Assembly (NCBI GenBank): GCA_033439295.1
Contig: JAVTLE010000021.1
Coordinates: forward strand, 2,170,009 to 2,234,008
Origin: Deuterostichococcus epilithicus
Taxonomy: Eukaryota > Chlorophyta > Trebouxiophyceae > Prasiolales > Stichococcaceae
DNA: 64,000 bases
Reading direction: 5' to 3'
The position numbers were made by a program, and so were the translations under genes. This document shows positions 47,970 to 60,354 of the stretch, piece after piece (the stretch's first letter is position 1; the number at the start of each line of letters is the position of its first letter). The notes below the pieces were generated by a model. The model worked only from the letters and a program-made list of their open reading frames with translations. It had not been told where the DNA came from and searched no databases.

Positions 47970-50674
47970 TCAGTAGCCGTACTGCTCCAAGATGCCCTCG
48001 TCCCTCCTCCATTTTGGGGCAACCTTGATGGAGATGTCCAGGTACACCGACCGGTCTGCAGTCATCAGGCTTTCCCGTCAGCACAACAGCACCGCGAGGC
48101 CAAAACGGACAGGGCCGGGACAGGTGCTGCATCACACACAGATCCACAGCAGCGCAATGGGGCTGCATCACGTGCAGATGCACAAAAGCGCAACTAGGGT
48201 CTCTAGGGGGGTGGAGCAGGGGGAAGGGATGCTGCTTGCCCAGGAACTCCTCGATGGCCAGCCGCGAGTCGGTAGACAGCTTCTTCAGGGCGGCGCCCTT
48301 GCGGCCCAGCAGGATGGGCCGCTGCGAGTCCTGCTCCACCAGCACCGACACCTGCGCAGGGGGCGGCATGTGGACGGAGGCTCACGCAGGCCGAGCATGA
48401 GATGCATGGCGGCAACGAGTGCAAGGTGACACCCGCAGACGGTGAGGCGAGCGGGCTGTTTTGAGTGCCTCAACAACCACAGTCGCCAACCCGGGTATGG
48501 CGCCCTGCAATAGTAGTCACCTGGATGTAGTCCTTGCTGGTGGGCCGCTCCTTGAACTCTGTGACCTGGACCTGCAGGCAGCCAGGCGGACGGATCAAGA
48601 CCATGCCATGCCCTGTGGCACCTGGTGACAAAGTGCTGGCGCAAGACTCGACCAGCGTGTGGGGCCCCAAGCACTGCACTGGACTGGCAAGCCGCTCACC
48701 GCTGTGCTGTAGGGGATCTCCTGGTGATACTGCAGGAAGATCTTCTCCCGGATGATCTCCGCCACAAAGAAGCGCTCGCTCTGCTCTGACACACTGTCCT
48801 GCAGCACATTGCACTCACATTGTTGACATCAGAGGTCCCGTACTTTCTTGTATAGTCTTCGCCTTGCCTGTCACGGCAACAACTTGCCCAGTTGTGTCAC
48901 CGCGGACCAACAGCATGCAATGAATTGAACCCCGAGAGCGCTCTTCAAAGATCAAGCGCTAGCATGTCTGTGCGCACCTTTGGATACAGGGTCGGCCCAA
49001 GCGGCAGCTGTGCGACGGACCACTCTTTCACGTCGTCGATGCCGCCGCTGCTGATGGCTGAGGTGTGCAGGATGGATGCTGCACCGGTGTTCGCCAGAAG
49101 CCAGTCCGTCGCCTGCTGCAGCTGGTCCGGCGTCAGCAAATCCGTTTTGTTGAGCACCTGCGCAAGACAAGAGACACTGTTATTGGACAATTTCAGCTTT
49201 CTTCCACATGCCAATAACTTCTGGTTTCAACCGGCTGCAGAGCGGCTCCAGCAGGATGATGCAAGGAGGTGACAACACCAACTGCGTCAATGCAGACCGC
49301 CATTTGCTGGAGGATCAGAGATGCTGCCATCAGCCATTGACGTTGATCAGCACAGCTCGCCAATGCTGCCAGAGCACAGCGGCCGGAGCACGGGCGCACC
49401 AGCGCTGCAGGGGGCCCGCTCCAGCCGGGCGCCATGCCGGGCATGTCTGACACCTCCGCCAGATTGCTGGTTGCGTCCACGATAACGAGCAGGGCGTCTG
49501 CCTGCTGCACTGCCGTGTTGACATTGTGCATCATCTTCTGGTCGAGGGTCGTCCGCAGCTCCTGCACACATATTGCAAGTCATGGATATCAGGCAGACCG
49601 TAAGGCAGGGGTGACCTGACACCAGACGGCAAATTGGCCGCTGAAGCTCACAATAGAGCTGCATTGCGGTGCTGAAGCAACAGCGCAGCAACCACAGGTC
49701 CGCTGCTGCATGGCAGTGCTCCTTACCTTGATGACTCCGGGAGTGTCAAGCAGGATGAGCTGGTAGTCCTCGTCCGATAGGATGCCCAGGATGCGGTGCC
49801 GCGTCGTCTGCGCCTTTTGCGTCACCGCCGACAGCTTCTGCCCCAGCAGCGCGTTCAGCAGCGTGCTCTTGCCCGCATTGGGTCGGCCCACCAGCGCCAC
49901 GTAGCCTGCACATGCAGGGTGGGGCCTCAGAGCATGGACGCCATGGAGGTCGGGCGGCCTGATTCTTCCGACAAGCGGCAATCGAGCCTGACACGAGCAC
50001 GAGGAAGCCAGTGATTCTGCACCGGTGCTGCGCAGGCGCTGCTATAGTGCATGTCATCACTGCCCATGTCTTCCTGATGCCCGACACTGGTGTGGTGGTC
50101 ACGAATGCCAGGTGCTCCCAGCAAGACTTGTGGATGCCGTGCTTGCTCGTGCAATTGCCCGGAGAGCTGGCACACTGGCGTCATGGAATGAAACCGCACC
50201 CGCTGCATGTGACGCGCTGTCCGCCGCCAGCATGTCCTGTGTGAGCACCTCCTGCGAGAAAGCCGCGTCCTGCGCTGCGAGCTCCTCCTCCGACAGGCCC
50301 ATGAAGTCGCTGTCCTCCCCCCACCCCTCATCATCCTCTTCCTCCTCCTCCTCCTCCCACTCTTGACCCTCCTCTGGCTGCTCTTCCTCTGCCTGCTCCT
50401 GCTCTGATGCGGTGGCGCTGTCTGTGGCTGGAGGACTGGACCAGCATAGCAGCGCAGGCCTCCTCTGCTGTCGCGCAGCTGCGCTGGACCGCTTTCGTGT
50501 CGAAAGGCTGGCGGCTGCTGGCCGGCATGCTGGGCGGGCTGCAGCTCTCGCTGTGCGCTGCGCACTTGCTGTGCAACCTGACAGGCTGATCACGTGGCAG
50601 CTGCGGAGCGTTCCGCCAAGACAGAGCATCATGCTGGCAGAACGGCTGTCGGAGCAACCAGTTGATGGACGCAA
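47970..50674 (-). CDS. ERA: Era-type GTPase, predicted chloroplast
   Basis: A minus-strand gene of about eight exons. The first (50674 to about 50210) encodes an Arg/Ser/Ala-rich transit-like leader and an acidic Glu-run region. The GTPase core starts at 49905-49727 with G1 GRPNAGKS and G3 LLDTPGVIK. It continues at 49561-49454 ([20 protein letters not shown]), about 49160-48960 with G4 VLNKTDLL and the G5 region HTSAIS, and about 48800-48700 ([20 protein letters not shown]). The KH domain spans about 48580-48520 and 48350-48225 ([20 protein letters not shown]). The last exon ends [17 protein letters not shown] with its stop at 47970. Era binds the 3' end of 16S rRNA through the KH domain and matures the small subunit. 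The leader and the plant ERA1 precedent suggest plastid; mitochondrion is the alternative. Confidence 0.93.
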
Positions 50675-51093
50675 ATGGCCTTCGGTCGAAATCCACTAAT
50701 GCAAGGCTGTAGACTGCGTGATCCAGAGCAGATCGAGTCGGGGATGTGCTTTCTCGTCTTGCATGGAACAGTGGCTGTCACGGGAGCTGCTGCACCTCCG
50801 TGTCGTGCAGGTGTGAGGTGTCGGAGTTCCGAAAGCTCTCGCAAACTTTACAGTGGCATTTAGACTGCTTTTTTTTCTTTCGAGATGCACGCAATTGATC
50901 TTCACACAAATGCTGGCATTGCTGACAGCTGCGGTTGAGCTCCTACGCAATTCGAGTTGCTGCTCGGCCCAACTTCCTTCCGGCAGTCCTCCGATATAGG
51001 CTGTCCAAACTGGCCTGGGTGACAGAGGCGCACGTTGCATCAGAGTTGAACACCTCGTTCTGACTACGCAGTCACCGACAGACAACTTCGAAG
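50675..51093. other. Divergent intergenic region (Era / TMEM50)
   Basis: 419 bases between divergent starts. A T-run (CTTTTTTTTCTTT, about 50869-50881) is the only visible feature; it may be a poly(dA:dT) promoter element. Confidence 0.35.
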
Positions 51094-52281
51094 ATGGGGA
51101 ACTGGATTGAGGACTGGATCCACGGAGACGTGAGCAATACATGCATCCATTTATATTGTTTGTTGGATGCGTGACCAGGGCATTGCCCTCCATTCCCTCA
51201 GCTCAAGTCCCAGCATAAAACGCCGCGTCCACATGCTGATTTTCGAATGCGCTGTCGCCACACACATGCGGCACCGAGTGCACGGCACCGTGTCCATGCG
51301 CAGGTTGACTGGGACCGCATCCGTGAGAACTTCCAAGCTTGGTCACCTGTGCTGGCCGGCGCAATCTTCGGCGCAGGTGCGTGCTGCATTTTTGCCGCAC
51401 AGTCAGTGACCTCTCGAGCCACCGAAGGCACTGTGACAAAGATGCACGATCTTGACGATTAAGCTACCTGGATCGCTGCCGACCGAGCTACCTGGGATCG
51501 CCTTTCCAGGCTGGTGGTGCTTCATCGATGCCCTGGTGGTCAGCAAGGCGGTCCTGCACGACAGCTTCCCATTCACATATTGGCTACCAGGTTGGTACTG
51601 TGACGTTGATCTGGCGCCAGATGCATCAGTGAGCCAGCAGAGTGTACAAATCTCCGGCCTGTTGCCACTGACAATTTCTTGCACAAATGGTCGGACAGGT
51701 ATCGTGGCGACCATTGCGCTGGTGCTGATGAACCTCGTGCCGCGGCAGAGCCTGCATTCAGCACAGTACTACGGCGATGAGGACAGCGACGTGGGCCTCC
51801 CTTCCCATGCATGCTTGATGCTCCCTGATCGAGGCTGCCGTGCACAGCCTGGGGAGCTTGCAACGCTGCAACTTTGCACGCAATCATCACCTGTGGTCAG
51901 CTGCGGTTCACCTCTGAATATGTTCTGTGTCGCAGACAAAAGCCCGCATCTGGCTCTTCTGCTCCTATTTGATCTCCTTTGGCGCTGTGGCCGGCGCTGG
52001 CGCAGTGTTCATATCGTCTGTGCAGCACCATAAGCACACGGTCATGGGGGTGGTGAGTCGCACCTCCTTTGATGTGCTCAACGTCTCGATGGTGTAAGAC
52101 ACGTGAAGATGGTTCACAGCATCTGTGCTCGTGAAGATGGTTCACAGCAGCGAGTGCCATCTGACGACCTGCTGCCACTCTGCAGGGCGCTCTCCTTCAA
52201 GCCGGTTTCATCCTGGCCAGCGCATTGCTTCTCTGGGCTTTCCGCACGCCTGACGACAGTACAGACTACATGATCTACTGA
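51094..52281 (+). CDS. TMEM50/Vps68 family four-span membrane protein (UPF0220)
   Basis: Six exons in phase: 51094-51129, 51304-51376, 51510-51590, 51699-51790, 51936-52049 and 52186-52281, 163 residues. MGNWIEDWIHGD precedes four hydrophobic segments: VLAGAIFGAGWWCFIDALVV, IVATIALVLMNLVP, IWLFCSYLISFGAVAGAGAV and FILASALLLWAF. The GWWxxIDA motif after span 1 is the family signature. Yeast Vps68 works with the ESCRT pathway at endosomes. Human TMEM50 proteins are ER/endosomal and poorly understood. The size matches the family. Confidence 0.9.
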
Positions 52282-52594
52282 GGCAGGAGGTTACACTGGC
52301 ACTGCCAGTTGATCACCGTCAAGAGTCTGGGAGGAGCAATGATCATGATGTGCCACTTTGAAGGCGTGAGGTGCCAAAACTAGAATGCTAGGACTCGTAC
52401 CTCTGAACCAACGAGCCTCCCTGAAACAGCCGCTTTTCAAGGGCTACATGTTTTCGACATGACTGGAGGCGTTGCAACAGCCCACATGAGCACTGCAAAC
52501 AATCCGTACAAGGGCGGCCCGACTGCAGGCGCTGGGGCCATTACCACCCATCTCAGCCAAGCTTCTCATGGACCCTCTCGTCTCCACTCAGCCA
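52282..52594. other. Tail-to-tail intergenic region
   Basis: 313 bases between the TMEM50 (+) and SRP72 (-) stops. No gene or repeat seen. Confidence 0.35.
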
Positions 52595-55500
52595 CTACCT
52601 TCGGCCCTTGCGCCGCCCGCCGCCGGCAGACTTTGTGGCGGCCTTGCCGGCCGGCAGCTGCTGAGCGGCGGCGGCCGGCTCTGGCGCCTCCCGCTTGGAG
52701 ACGTCCAGCGATTCGTCCACGCGGCCATGCCCCTGGCTGCCCTTGACGGCGTCCTGCTCGCAATGAAGATTGTCAGTTGTCAAGGAACAAGGGGCTCCTC
52801 ATCGCATGATGCGCAGGGCAAGCATCGATGCCCGGGAGGGTGTGGGTGCTCCTGAATGTCGACCGCGCTGGCTCGCCATATACATAGGTAGAGGTCGGGG
52901 GCTGCACATGATGACACCTCGCACGGCTGCATTTACAGGCACGGTGAGCACACCTTTGCCTTGCGCGACGCCCGGTTGCGCGGCTTTTTGAAGTCGGAGC
53001 GCTGCCACTTGGGCAGCCAGCGCTCGGGGTCGGGCGGCGGCCCCGGGTTTGCTGCGTCGTAGCCGGCGGGGTACCGCGGCTTCCGCTTCTTCCGCTTCCT
53101 TTCCTTCGTGCGCCCAGCGTCAAGTGCGCCTGTGTCAGCGGCGGCGCCTGCGCGGACGCCGCCGGCGCCGGAAGCTAGCATGACGTCTTCCTTTGGCCGC
53201 CGCACCGCAGATGCAGCCGCATTCTCCAGCTTGCTGATCGCTGCGGCGTCCGGCTCCTCCACAGGCGGCAGCGCCAACGCCAGGTCCTGAACAGGAGAGG
53301 GCGCAGCGCGCAGAGTGTGAGCGCAGCAGAGACTAGCAAAAGTGCCCAACGGGACGGCGAATAGCATGGGCGCTCGTTCAGAAGCAGCGCAGCGCCAGAC
53401 CTCGCCCCTCACATTGCATCAGTGGTGCGCCTGACCCCTTGCGCAGAAGGTGCACTCCCCCAGCGACCGCAGCATGCACCTAGATCATGTATGCAGGCAG
53501 CTGGAAGCAACAAGCTCGTGCGCACCTCGACGCCGGACTCATGGCGAACGCCATGCGCCGCCGCCAGCGCCGCGAGCGCCTCCGCCTGCACCGCCGCCGG
53601 CGCGCCGCTGCCGGCCAGCTCCGCATACAGGCTACGGGCCTCGCTGACGTCGCCCGCCATAATGCACGCCTCCACCAGCTTCTGCGTGTATCATTTGGGT
53701 GATTGTCTACCCACCTTCGTCTTCGCTAGCTCCCTGTGTGTATCGATCTGCCCAGGCCGTCGCGCCGGCCGACCGACACCCTGTGCATGCCTGCGCTGTT
53801 CCGCGCGCGCTGCAGCGAGGTTGGTGCAGAGCATGCGTCGCAGGTGACCCTGATTCGTCGAGGTGATTGCCGAAGCAGCCTTTGCCGGGGTGTTGGCGCA
53901 CGCGCCTTCAGCAGCCAGTGCTCGGGGCGGTCGACGCCGTGGGTCTGTTCGTCCACCATCTGGTCGCGCCACCAGCGCAGCGCCTCCCGCAGCATCACCA
54001 CCACCCCCGCCTGGTCGCCCTCCTGCTCCTGCAGAAGGGAGGCGAGCTCGCACGTTTCAAGCAGACAATTCTTGGTTTTGGGATCTTGGTTTGGAAGGTG
54101 CGCTTGGCGCTTCAAGGGGCACGCCAGGCGCCAGATCATTTGCATGAAAGCATGGTTCCATCAGCACCAGCGGGTCGAGACCGCCTCTGACCGGCAGCAT
54201 CAAGCGGCAGCGGCCTGCAGTATCGGGGCGCCGCTGCGGGGCGGGCCTCCGCCTCGTGGCGGAACTCATTTCGCAGCGTATGTGCAGACGCACGTGCCAC
54301 CAGGGCGGCAGCGCGTGCCCCGAACTCCGCACCTGAAGGGCAGCCACGGTGGCGACGACAGCCGGCTGGTGGCGCAGGCTGTCCTCCGGCAAGCGGCGCA
54401 GCAGGCCCAGGGCGCCGGGCCGGTNCCCGCACGCCANCGCCAGCTGCGCGCGCATCAGCGTGGCCGGCAGCTCCAGCGCCGCCGTGGCGTCCTGCAGCTC
54501 GGCGGCCGCCTCCGCCGGCTGCGAGCACATGCTGCCAGCGGCTGTCAGAGGAAACGCCGTGCGTGCAAAGCCGATGCAGTGCAGTGCTCTGCGCCGCGGC
54601 GTTCTGCCGACCAGCACCTGTGAGAGCTTGTGGGACAGCCCTTCTCGACCTGAAGCTCATGGCGGAGGCACGTCGCCGAGGTCCGCGAGCCTCAGTGGCG
54701 GCAGTGCAAAACACAGCAGCATGTCCCAGCAGGCTGCCGCGAGCGGGAGTGCGCTGGAACCTGCATCGGTGCCCGCGCTCAGACACGCCACTGCAGCGCG
54801 GTCATGGCCGTGTGGCGCAGGACCCCGTAAGCATGCCGGCCCCACCTTGCCGGAGTGCGCCAGCAGCGCGGCGCGCAGCAGCGGCAGGCGGTCGTAGGCC
54901 GGGAACCGGGCCGCGAGCGCAGCGGCGGCGGCCTGCGCGGCATCGCCCTTCTGCGCCGCCAGCAGTAGCGCCGCCCGGTTGCCCAGCAGCGCCTCCTTCT
55001 GGCTGTCCAGCAGCCGCGCCTGCAGGCGGTGCGCAAACGGAGCGGCGGCGTCACGCCCGATGGCTCGTGGAGCGTGCGGGTTCCCCCGCGGATCGCGCAG
55101 GAAGCAACTCACGGGAGCCGAGCACCCATGCCGGAGTGTGAAAGAAGCCACCCGCCAAACGGAAGCGACAAAAGTACTGTGTTGAACCGGCTTGCTGCCG
55201 GCTGCACCGCGTGCCGTCCTGCTGCAGGACGAGCGAGAACCACCAGACGGGGCCGCGCTTGCTGCAGTGGCGACAAGGGTGGTGCAGACCTCGAGGCCCG
55301 GCGCGAGGCGCGTCTGCCCGGCTGCACCCCCGCGCTCGAAAAGGGCCTCCAGCCGCTTGAGCGCGTCCGCCGCCGCTTTTTTCGGCGCCGAACCGGCCGC
55401 CGCTCGGGCGAAGTCCGCCGCCGCGGCGTTGTTGCGCACCACCGCCGCCGTCGGCTCGTCCAGCCCCGCCATCACCTCCAGTTGCTGCGCGAGACATGTG

Positions 55501-57676
55501 GTGCAATCATGTGCGATCCGTTATGCTTTCATGGGGCAGGACGACTCGAGGGAGCATCAGCCTGGCAGTGCCACACAGACAGCGGCGGCGGGACGGTGTC
55601 CTCTGCCCAGAGCGGAGCGACACCAGCGGTGGCCCACGGAGGCGGCCCGCCGCAGCAGCCATGCTGCGTAGGACCGCCTAGCAGACCTGACGCCGCCGCG
55701 CGACGCAGGTCCAGCAGGTCCCTTGGGCGCAGAGCCCCAGCCCCCGCACCTGGTGGGCGGCCGCCGCCTCCTCGTGCCGCCCAAGCTCGGCGTGCACATA
55801 TGCCAGCTGCGCTGTCAGCGGCGCCAGCTCCTCCGCTGCCTCCTCCTCCGGCACATCCTCCTCCAGCAGCGCCTCCCGCCCTGGGCATGGCAAGCAGTTT
55901 CTCCACATCGCCCAGGATGCCCCGGTTTTGGTAACCACCAGGCGAGCGGCTGCTGCACCATCTGGAACGTTTCAAGGGCTGCACCAAAGGTGCACTCCAG
56001 CCGATTGTCTCGAGTTTCGAGCAGGCAGTGGAGCAGTTGGGGGAGACGCGGCGATGCAGCCGAAAAGTGTGCTGTTGCTGCCTGCCGACGCAACTTCAAG
56101 GACTGTAAGGCTGATGGCACACTCCCACGTGGATGCCAGCTGGTGCATGAACCCGCACGGCCGGTCAGCCTTAGGGACGAGTGAGTGCACTTCATCGTGA
56201 CAGGTGTGCAACGTGAGATCGCCCAGGCTCTCATTGCCCGCACCCGCGCGCAGGGCGAGCTGCAGCTGGTCCTCGGCGTCGCCAAAGGCGCGCAGCTGCA
56301 GCAGAGCGCACGCCATGTTGAAGCCGACGTCGGAGCTGTCGCCCGGCGCGATCTGCATCGCCGCCGCGATCTCAGGCACCTTGTCTGCATGGCCGCCACA
56401 GACGTAGGCCGCAATGACATTGGTGCGCAGTTCCAGGCTCTCCACCTGCGCATGTCATAATGATCAAGTGCGTAACCTCCTCTGGGAGAAGTGTAGATTT
56501 CCCCTTTTCTTCGTGGAAAGGAGGCACGGGCCAGGAGGCACATGCGGCACAGATGCTCGGCTGCCCCCAAACACTGGATCAGGCTCTCTGCCCTTTGAGC
56601 TCAGCAAGGTGCTGCCATCAGAATGCGGCACTGCGTGACCATCAGCATTGTCCTGCCCTGATGCGAGAGAGGAACTCACAGAGCAGGGTGCACTCCTGCA
56701 GCTCAGCTCTGCTGCGTATGGGTCGACCAGAGTGCGGGAAGGCGTGGCGGTTGCGCCATGTGGAGGCCGGGGGCAAATATGCCTTGATTGGCAGGCGCCA
56801 GGGCGCCGCACGGCGGGTCACCTTGTGCGTCTGGAACAGCTCGCTGTAGATTTTGATGGCCTGCTTGTTGTTGCCGAGGCGGTACTGCAGCTGCGCCTCC
56901 AGCTGTAGGCGCGCCAGCCGCCGCGCGTCCGGAACCCGCTGCACCGCCTCCAGCGCCTGCTCACATCATGGCAGCTGCAGCTGACCGACATGACTGTTGC
57001 CTCCAGTCCGGCCCCAACCTGACCTGCCTCTCGTGTCATGCTGCGCGCCGGATCGTTCTGTGAACGGTGTGGCTCAGATCAAGCCAGAACCCCTGCAGAT
57101 GTCACCAGCAAGGAGCCATCGACAGCCCATGGGTGCGCATTAAATTTCAGGCTCACCGGTTCCAGCTGCCCTAGACGGTAGTAGCAATACGCCTGCGGCA
57201 CCAGCAAATCACATGTACTCAGCACCTGTGGGGCGAAATGGACTCAGCAGATGCATTGCGTCATGCATGCCCCGTCATCCAGCGCATGATCAGCCGTTTG
57301 TGTGTGCACAATTTACCTTCTCGAAAACGAGCTCTTCGGCCACAGCGCCGCTGACGGCGAGCGCGTCGATCGCTTGCTGAAACTCATCTTGCTGTATGAG
57401 CACAATCACTCTGCACTTGAGCGCATCAGCATCCTGCGGCGCCAGCGCCAGAACTGCAGCCAACAACGGAACATGTCAGATGCTGGCTAAATAACGGACA
57501 TTCAAATGATAATTTCTTGCACTCAAGCGTGCGACATTGCGCTCACTCGAGTCGACGAGCTTCAATGTCTTCTTAAGGCTGCCAGTTTGGCTCTTGAGCA
57601 CGCCGTCCAGCTTTGTGAACAGCGACTTCAGCTTGGCGTCAGGGTCAGTGTCCTGCTGTGGCGGCATCTTGGACAC
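52595..57676 (-). CDS. SRP72: Signal recognition particle 72 kDa subunit
   Basis: A minus-strand gene of roughly a dozen or more exons. It starts at 57676 (MSKMPPQQDTDPDAKLKSLF). TPR-like helices follow: KCRVIVLIQQDEFQQAIDAL, AYCYYRLGQLEP, ARLQLEAQLQYRLGNNKQAI, LRTNVIAAYVCGGHADKVPE, YVHAELGRHEEAAAAHQ, LGNRAALLLAAQKGDAAQAA and MAGDVSEARSLYAELAG. The C-terminal RNA-binding region is diagnostic: KRKPRYPAGYDAANPGPPPD then PERWLPKWQRSDFKK. The last exon is basic and ends GGGRRKGRR. SRP72 binds 7SL RNA with SRP68 and is needed for targeting of secretory ribosomes to the ER. Two Ns in one exon (54425, 54437) leave two residues unknown. The gene is otherwise apparently whole; individual exon ends were not all verified. 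Confidence 0.93.
54425..54437. other. Two ambiguous bases (N) in an SRP72 exon
   Basis: N at 54425 and 54437, inside GC-rich sequence. Assembly or sequencing uncertainty, not biology. Confidence 0.95.
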
Positions 57677-58229
57677 TTCCTAACTGTCTACAGCACCAGA
57701 ACCGCTCAGCGAGCCATCCACATCAGCCTTTGCGAGACTGTTTCTGCAGATGATCCGCCTGCCTCGGCCGAGACCGCCGCCGCGCCTGGATGCGTGAATG
57801 CGCAGGGAATAAGTGCAGCTTGCGGACGTCAGCACAAGAGAAAGCAGTTGCTGTATTGCCTCTGCTCGCACTCCAGAGCAGCACCACTGCAAGCAGCTAC
57901 AGGGGGGCCAGTTTTCAGGGTTTTGCAGCAGCACTGGCACAGTTCACATGCCCAACACCTTGTTTATGACATTTCACGTTCTGCAGTTGAATTCCAGATC
58001 TGAGGGCTGGCGTGGCGTCGGTACTGGCGCTCACCAGCCAGCGGCAGCACTCTGAGTGGTGAGGCTTCCTCCCACATCAACCGCTGCACACCGCGCCTCA
58101 GGCTTCAGCACAGCCGGCTGGCCTATACACATACCCAGCTGTCCACAGCAAGCTTGAACTCGCGACACAGATCTTGACCATTTCTGTTGCACAATGCAGT
58201 AGCTGAGGCACCCATCTTCAGTTAGCGGC
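57677..58229. other. Divergent intergenic region
   Basis: 553 bases between the SRP72 (-) start and the intronless ORF (+). No recognisable element. Confidence 0.35.
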
Positions 58230-58922
58230 ATGGCGGCAGACGCTGGCGCACGGCAGACCGGCGCAGGCGCCCTACGGTTCAAATCCATACCTGCGGGGAC
58301 GCTGCTCGCTTTCAAGGTCGTGCCGGGCACCGTCATCAGCAACGCCACGTTCGCTGGGCAGACCGTCGCCGACTGGAGTGCAATATATGCGCAGTTCAAC
58401 ATTCAACACGCTGTCCGGTATCTCAACAACCACTACGATCGAGGCCACAGCGAGGCGAGCCTCGTGGCCATCACGCCGCGCCACGAGCTACCCGTGTGCG
58501 TGTGTGCCAGCGACGTTTTCAGGGACGGCGGCATTGACTCTGCCGCCAAGTCGCAGATGTTGCGGCGAGCCCTGGCGGAGCGTGGGGAGCCGCTGGGCGA
58601 GGGGCCATTGATGCAGGCGTTTGGGCATGAGATTGGGGGCTTCCTGGTCACATATGATGCCGAGGAGCTCGAGTGCGTGCTGCCCCACCAGCTGATGAGG
58701 CTGGAGAACTTTCACGTCCAGCCGCTATGCACATTTCAGCGGGATGAGCGGCAGCCGTGGGCCACAGCCTCGGTACAGGGCCTGGCTGCACCGCTGGTGC
58801 TGCTCAAAGATGACAAGCAGGACGCTGTGCGTCTGGGGCAGCGTCTTGCAGCCGTAATTGCGCCAAGTAGTGCCGAAGCAGCATTCACCATTGTCACAAC
58901 AATGCCATCCGAGCCAGGTTGA
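58230..58922 (+). CDS. Intronless 230-residue ORF, function unknown
   Basis: A single uninterrupted frame runs from ATG 58230 to TGA. The composition is that of a folded soluble protein, with no low complexity, signal peptide or membrane span. Segments such as LRFKSIPAGTLLAFKVVPGT, AIYAQFNIQHAVRYLNNHYD and LPHQLMRLENFHVQPLCTF do not recall a family I know. Being intronless among genes with 2-20 exons is notable. A retrocopy, a recent acquisition or simply an intron-poor gene are all possible. It is convergent with the mini-RNase III gene. Confidence 0.6.
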   Translation: MAADAGARQTGAGALRFKSIPAGTLLAFKVVPGTVISNATFAGQTVADWSAIYAQFNIQHAVRYLNNHYDRGHSEASLVAITPRHELPVCVCASDVFRDGGIDSAAKSQMLRRALAERGEPLGEGPLMQAFGHEIGGFLVTYDAEELECVLPHQLMRLENFHVQPLCTFQRDERQPWATASVQGLAAPLVLLKDDKQDAVRLGQRLAAVIAPSSAEAAFTIVTTMPSEPG

Positions 58923-59191
58923 TTCTGGACTAAGCCACTTCAAAGCAATTTTGAAGGAGATTTGCGCAGACGTTCAATTGCCAAGCATCGCCGCCATGCC
59001 CTTCCCGAATGGCTCACCAGCAAACCTCCCCTGCGCAACATCACAGTAGAGCATTAGCTACTGGAAAACACTCGCACGAGATTGAGCAAACTGCTGCAAG
59101 CCATCGAACAAGGTGTGACAGTGAGTTGTGCCTGCATCCTGTTGCCCAGCACGCGCCCGCCATGCTTGCGGCTACACGCCAGATCTGGTGT

Positions 59192-60354
59192 TTATCCCAG
59201 CCCCAGGTGGCACATGAGCTCGTGTAGCCTCTTTGAGTCTGTCAAATACATCCAGCCCACCTGCTCAGAGGCAAGCACCCAAACGTGAGACGTTTGGGCG
59301 TGACCGCATGTGTTCGATCAGCAAGATGCCTCCGTTTGCTGCGGCAGCGGGCAGCGGCAGAAAGAAAGGCAGCTCTTTGGTCCCGCAGCAACAACATCCA
59401 TGTGTACAGATATGGATCACGCCTCACCAGGCATTCGAGGGCAGTGGCACGCTTGTACGTTACAGCGTGCGACCCACTCTTTGAGAATCGTGGCGGCACG
59501 GTGACCTTGGCATTGCCACCCCACCGCATCACGTCCCGCTCCTCTGCTGTAAGGAAGTCGCCAGCGTGCAGCACGCCATAATACACTTCCTGCATCGTTA
59601 TGGAGCCAACGTCACGTGCAAATGGTGTACGACGTCCTGTCACCTTTGCTGCCCTCTGGGTTGGGTGTCGATATAGAATTGTAACAAACACAAAACAGGG
59701 TAACATTTACCTGCTTCTCCGCCCGCACTTGGGCCACAACGTTCTCATAGTATGTGGTGATGCGCGTGGGCGGCGCAAAGCAATGCCGCCGCGCGTAGAG
59801 CTGCACTAGAAGGAGTGCTCGTCACAAATCCAGAATCCATGCATATTATTTGGTGCAACAATGATGTCATGGCTGGCGCTGATTTACTCGTCATGCTTCA
59901 CCTCCCACACTGAGTCGCCTAGAAATGCCAAAGAAGTTGGGTTCCAGGCGGCGCGCGGCGTCTTGCCGCCCAGATCAGGCGGCGCCGGCATCACATTCAG
60001 CGCTTCCGAGTCTGCACAGAAATTGACTGTGCGGCTCTGCTGGACCAGAAAGCTTTAGCGGCTGGCTGAAAGTGCCGGTACAGGTGCTGCTCAGCAAGGC
60101 AGGCAGCCGATGTGCTTGCAAGGTGCCAGCCCAAGCCGCCTACCTGCAGGCTGCCGCACAGTGCCGAATCCTGTTGCTCGGGTGACCACACAGGGGCGTT
60201 CGGCATGGCTGCTCAGTGATCTGCAAGTCCTGGGTTGCGCAGTGCATGCTACGCCATGTCGGCGGCAGTAGCCATGGCCCGGCGGCACCAAAGTGTCAGC
60301 GGGAGAGCACAGCATGCTGCTCAGCATGTGGACGGGGAGCTGACGACCCAACAA
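59192..60354 (-). CDS. Mini-ribonuclease III (MrnC-like), predicted organellar
   Basis: Five exons in phase: 60354-60144, 60011-59902, 59800-59711, 59589-59428 and 59260-59192, 213 residues. The first exon is a Ser/Arg/Pro-rich leader (RHGVACTAQPRTCRSLSSHA), consistent with chloroplast or mitochondrial import; an internal ATG at 60327 is an alternative start. The RNase III fold has NPTSLAFLGDSVWELYARRH with the catalytic Asp, DFLTAEERDVMRWGGNAKV, and YKRATALECLVGWMYLTD with the catalytic Glu. It ends RLHELMCHLGLG. As in bacterial Mini-III there is no double-stranded RNA-binding domain. Bacterial Mini-III trims 23S rRNA precursors, and plant RNC3/RNC4 act on chloroplast rRNA and introns. A similar plastid role is inferred. 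Confidence 0.92.
59278..59298. repeat. Small perfect hairpin (9-bp stem, 3-base loop)
   Basis: CCCAAACGT-GAG-ACGTTTGGG in the last intron of the mini-RNase III gene. Stable when transcribed, but short enough to be chance. Confidence 0.85.
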
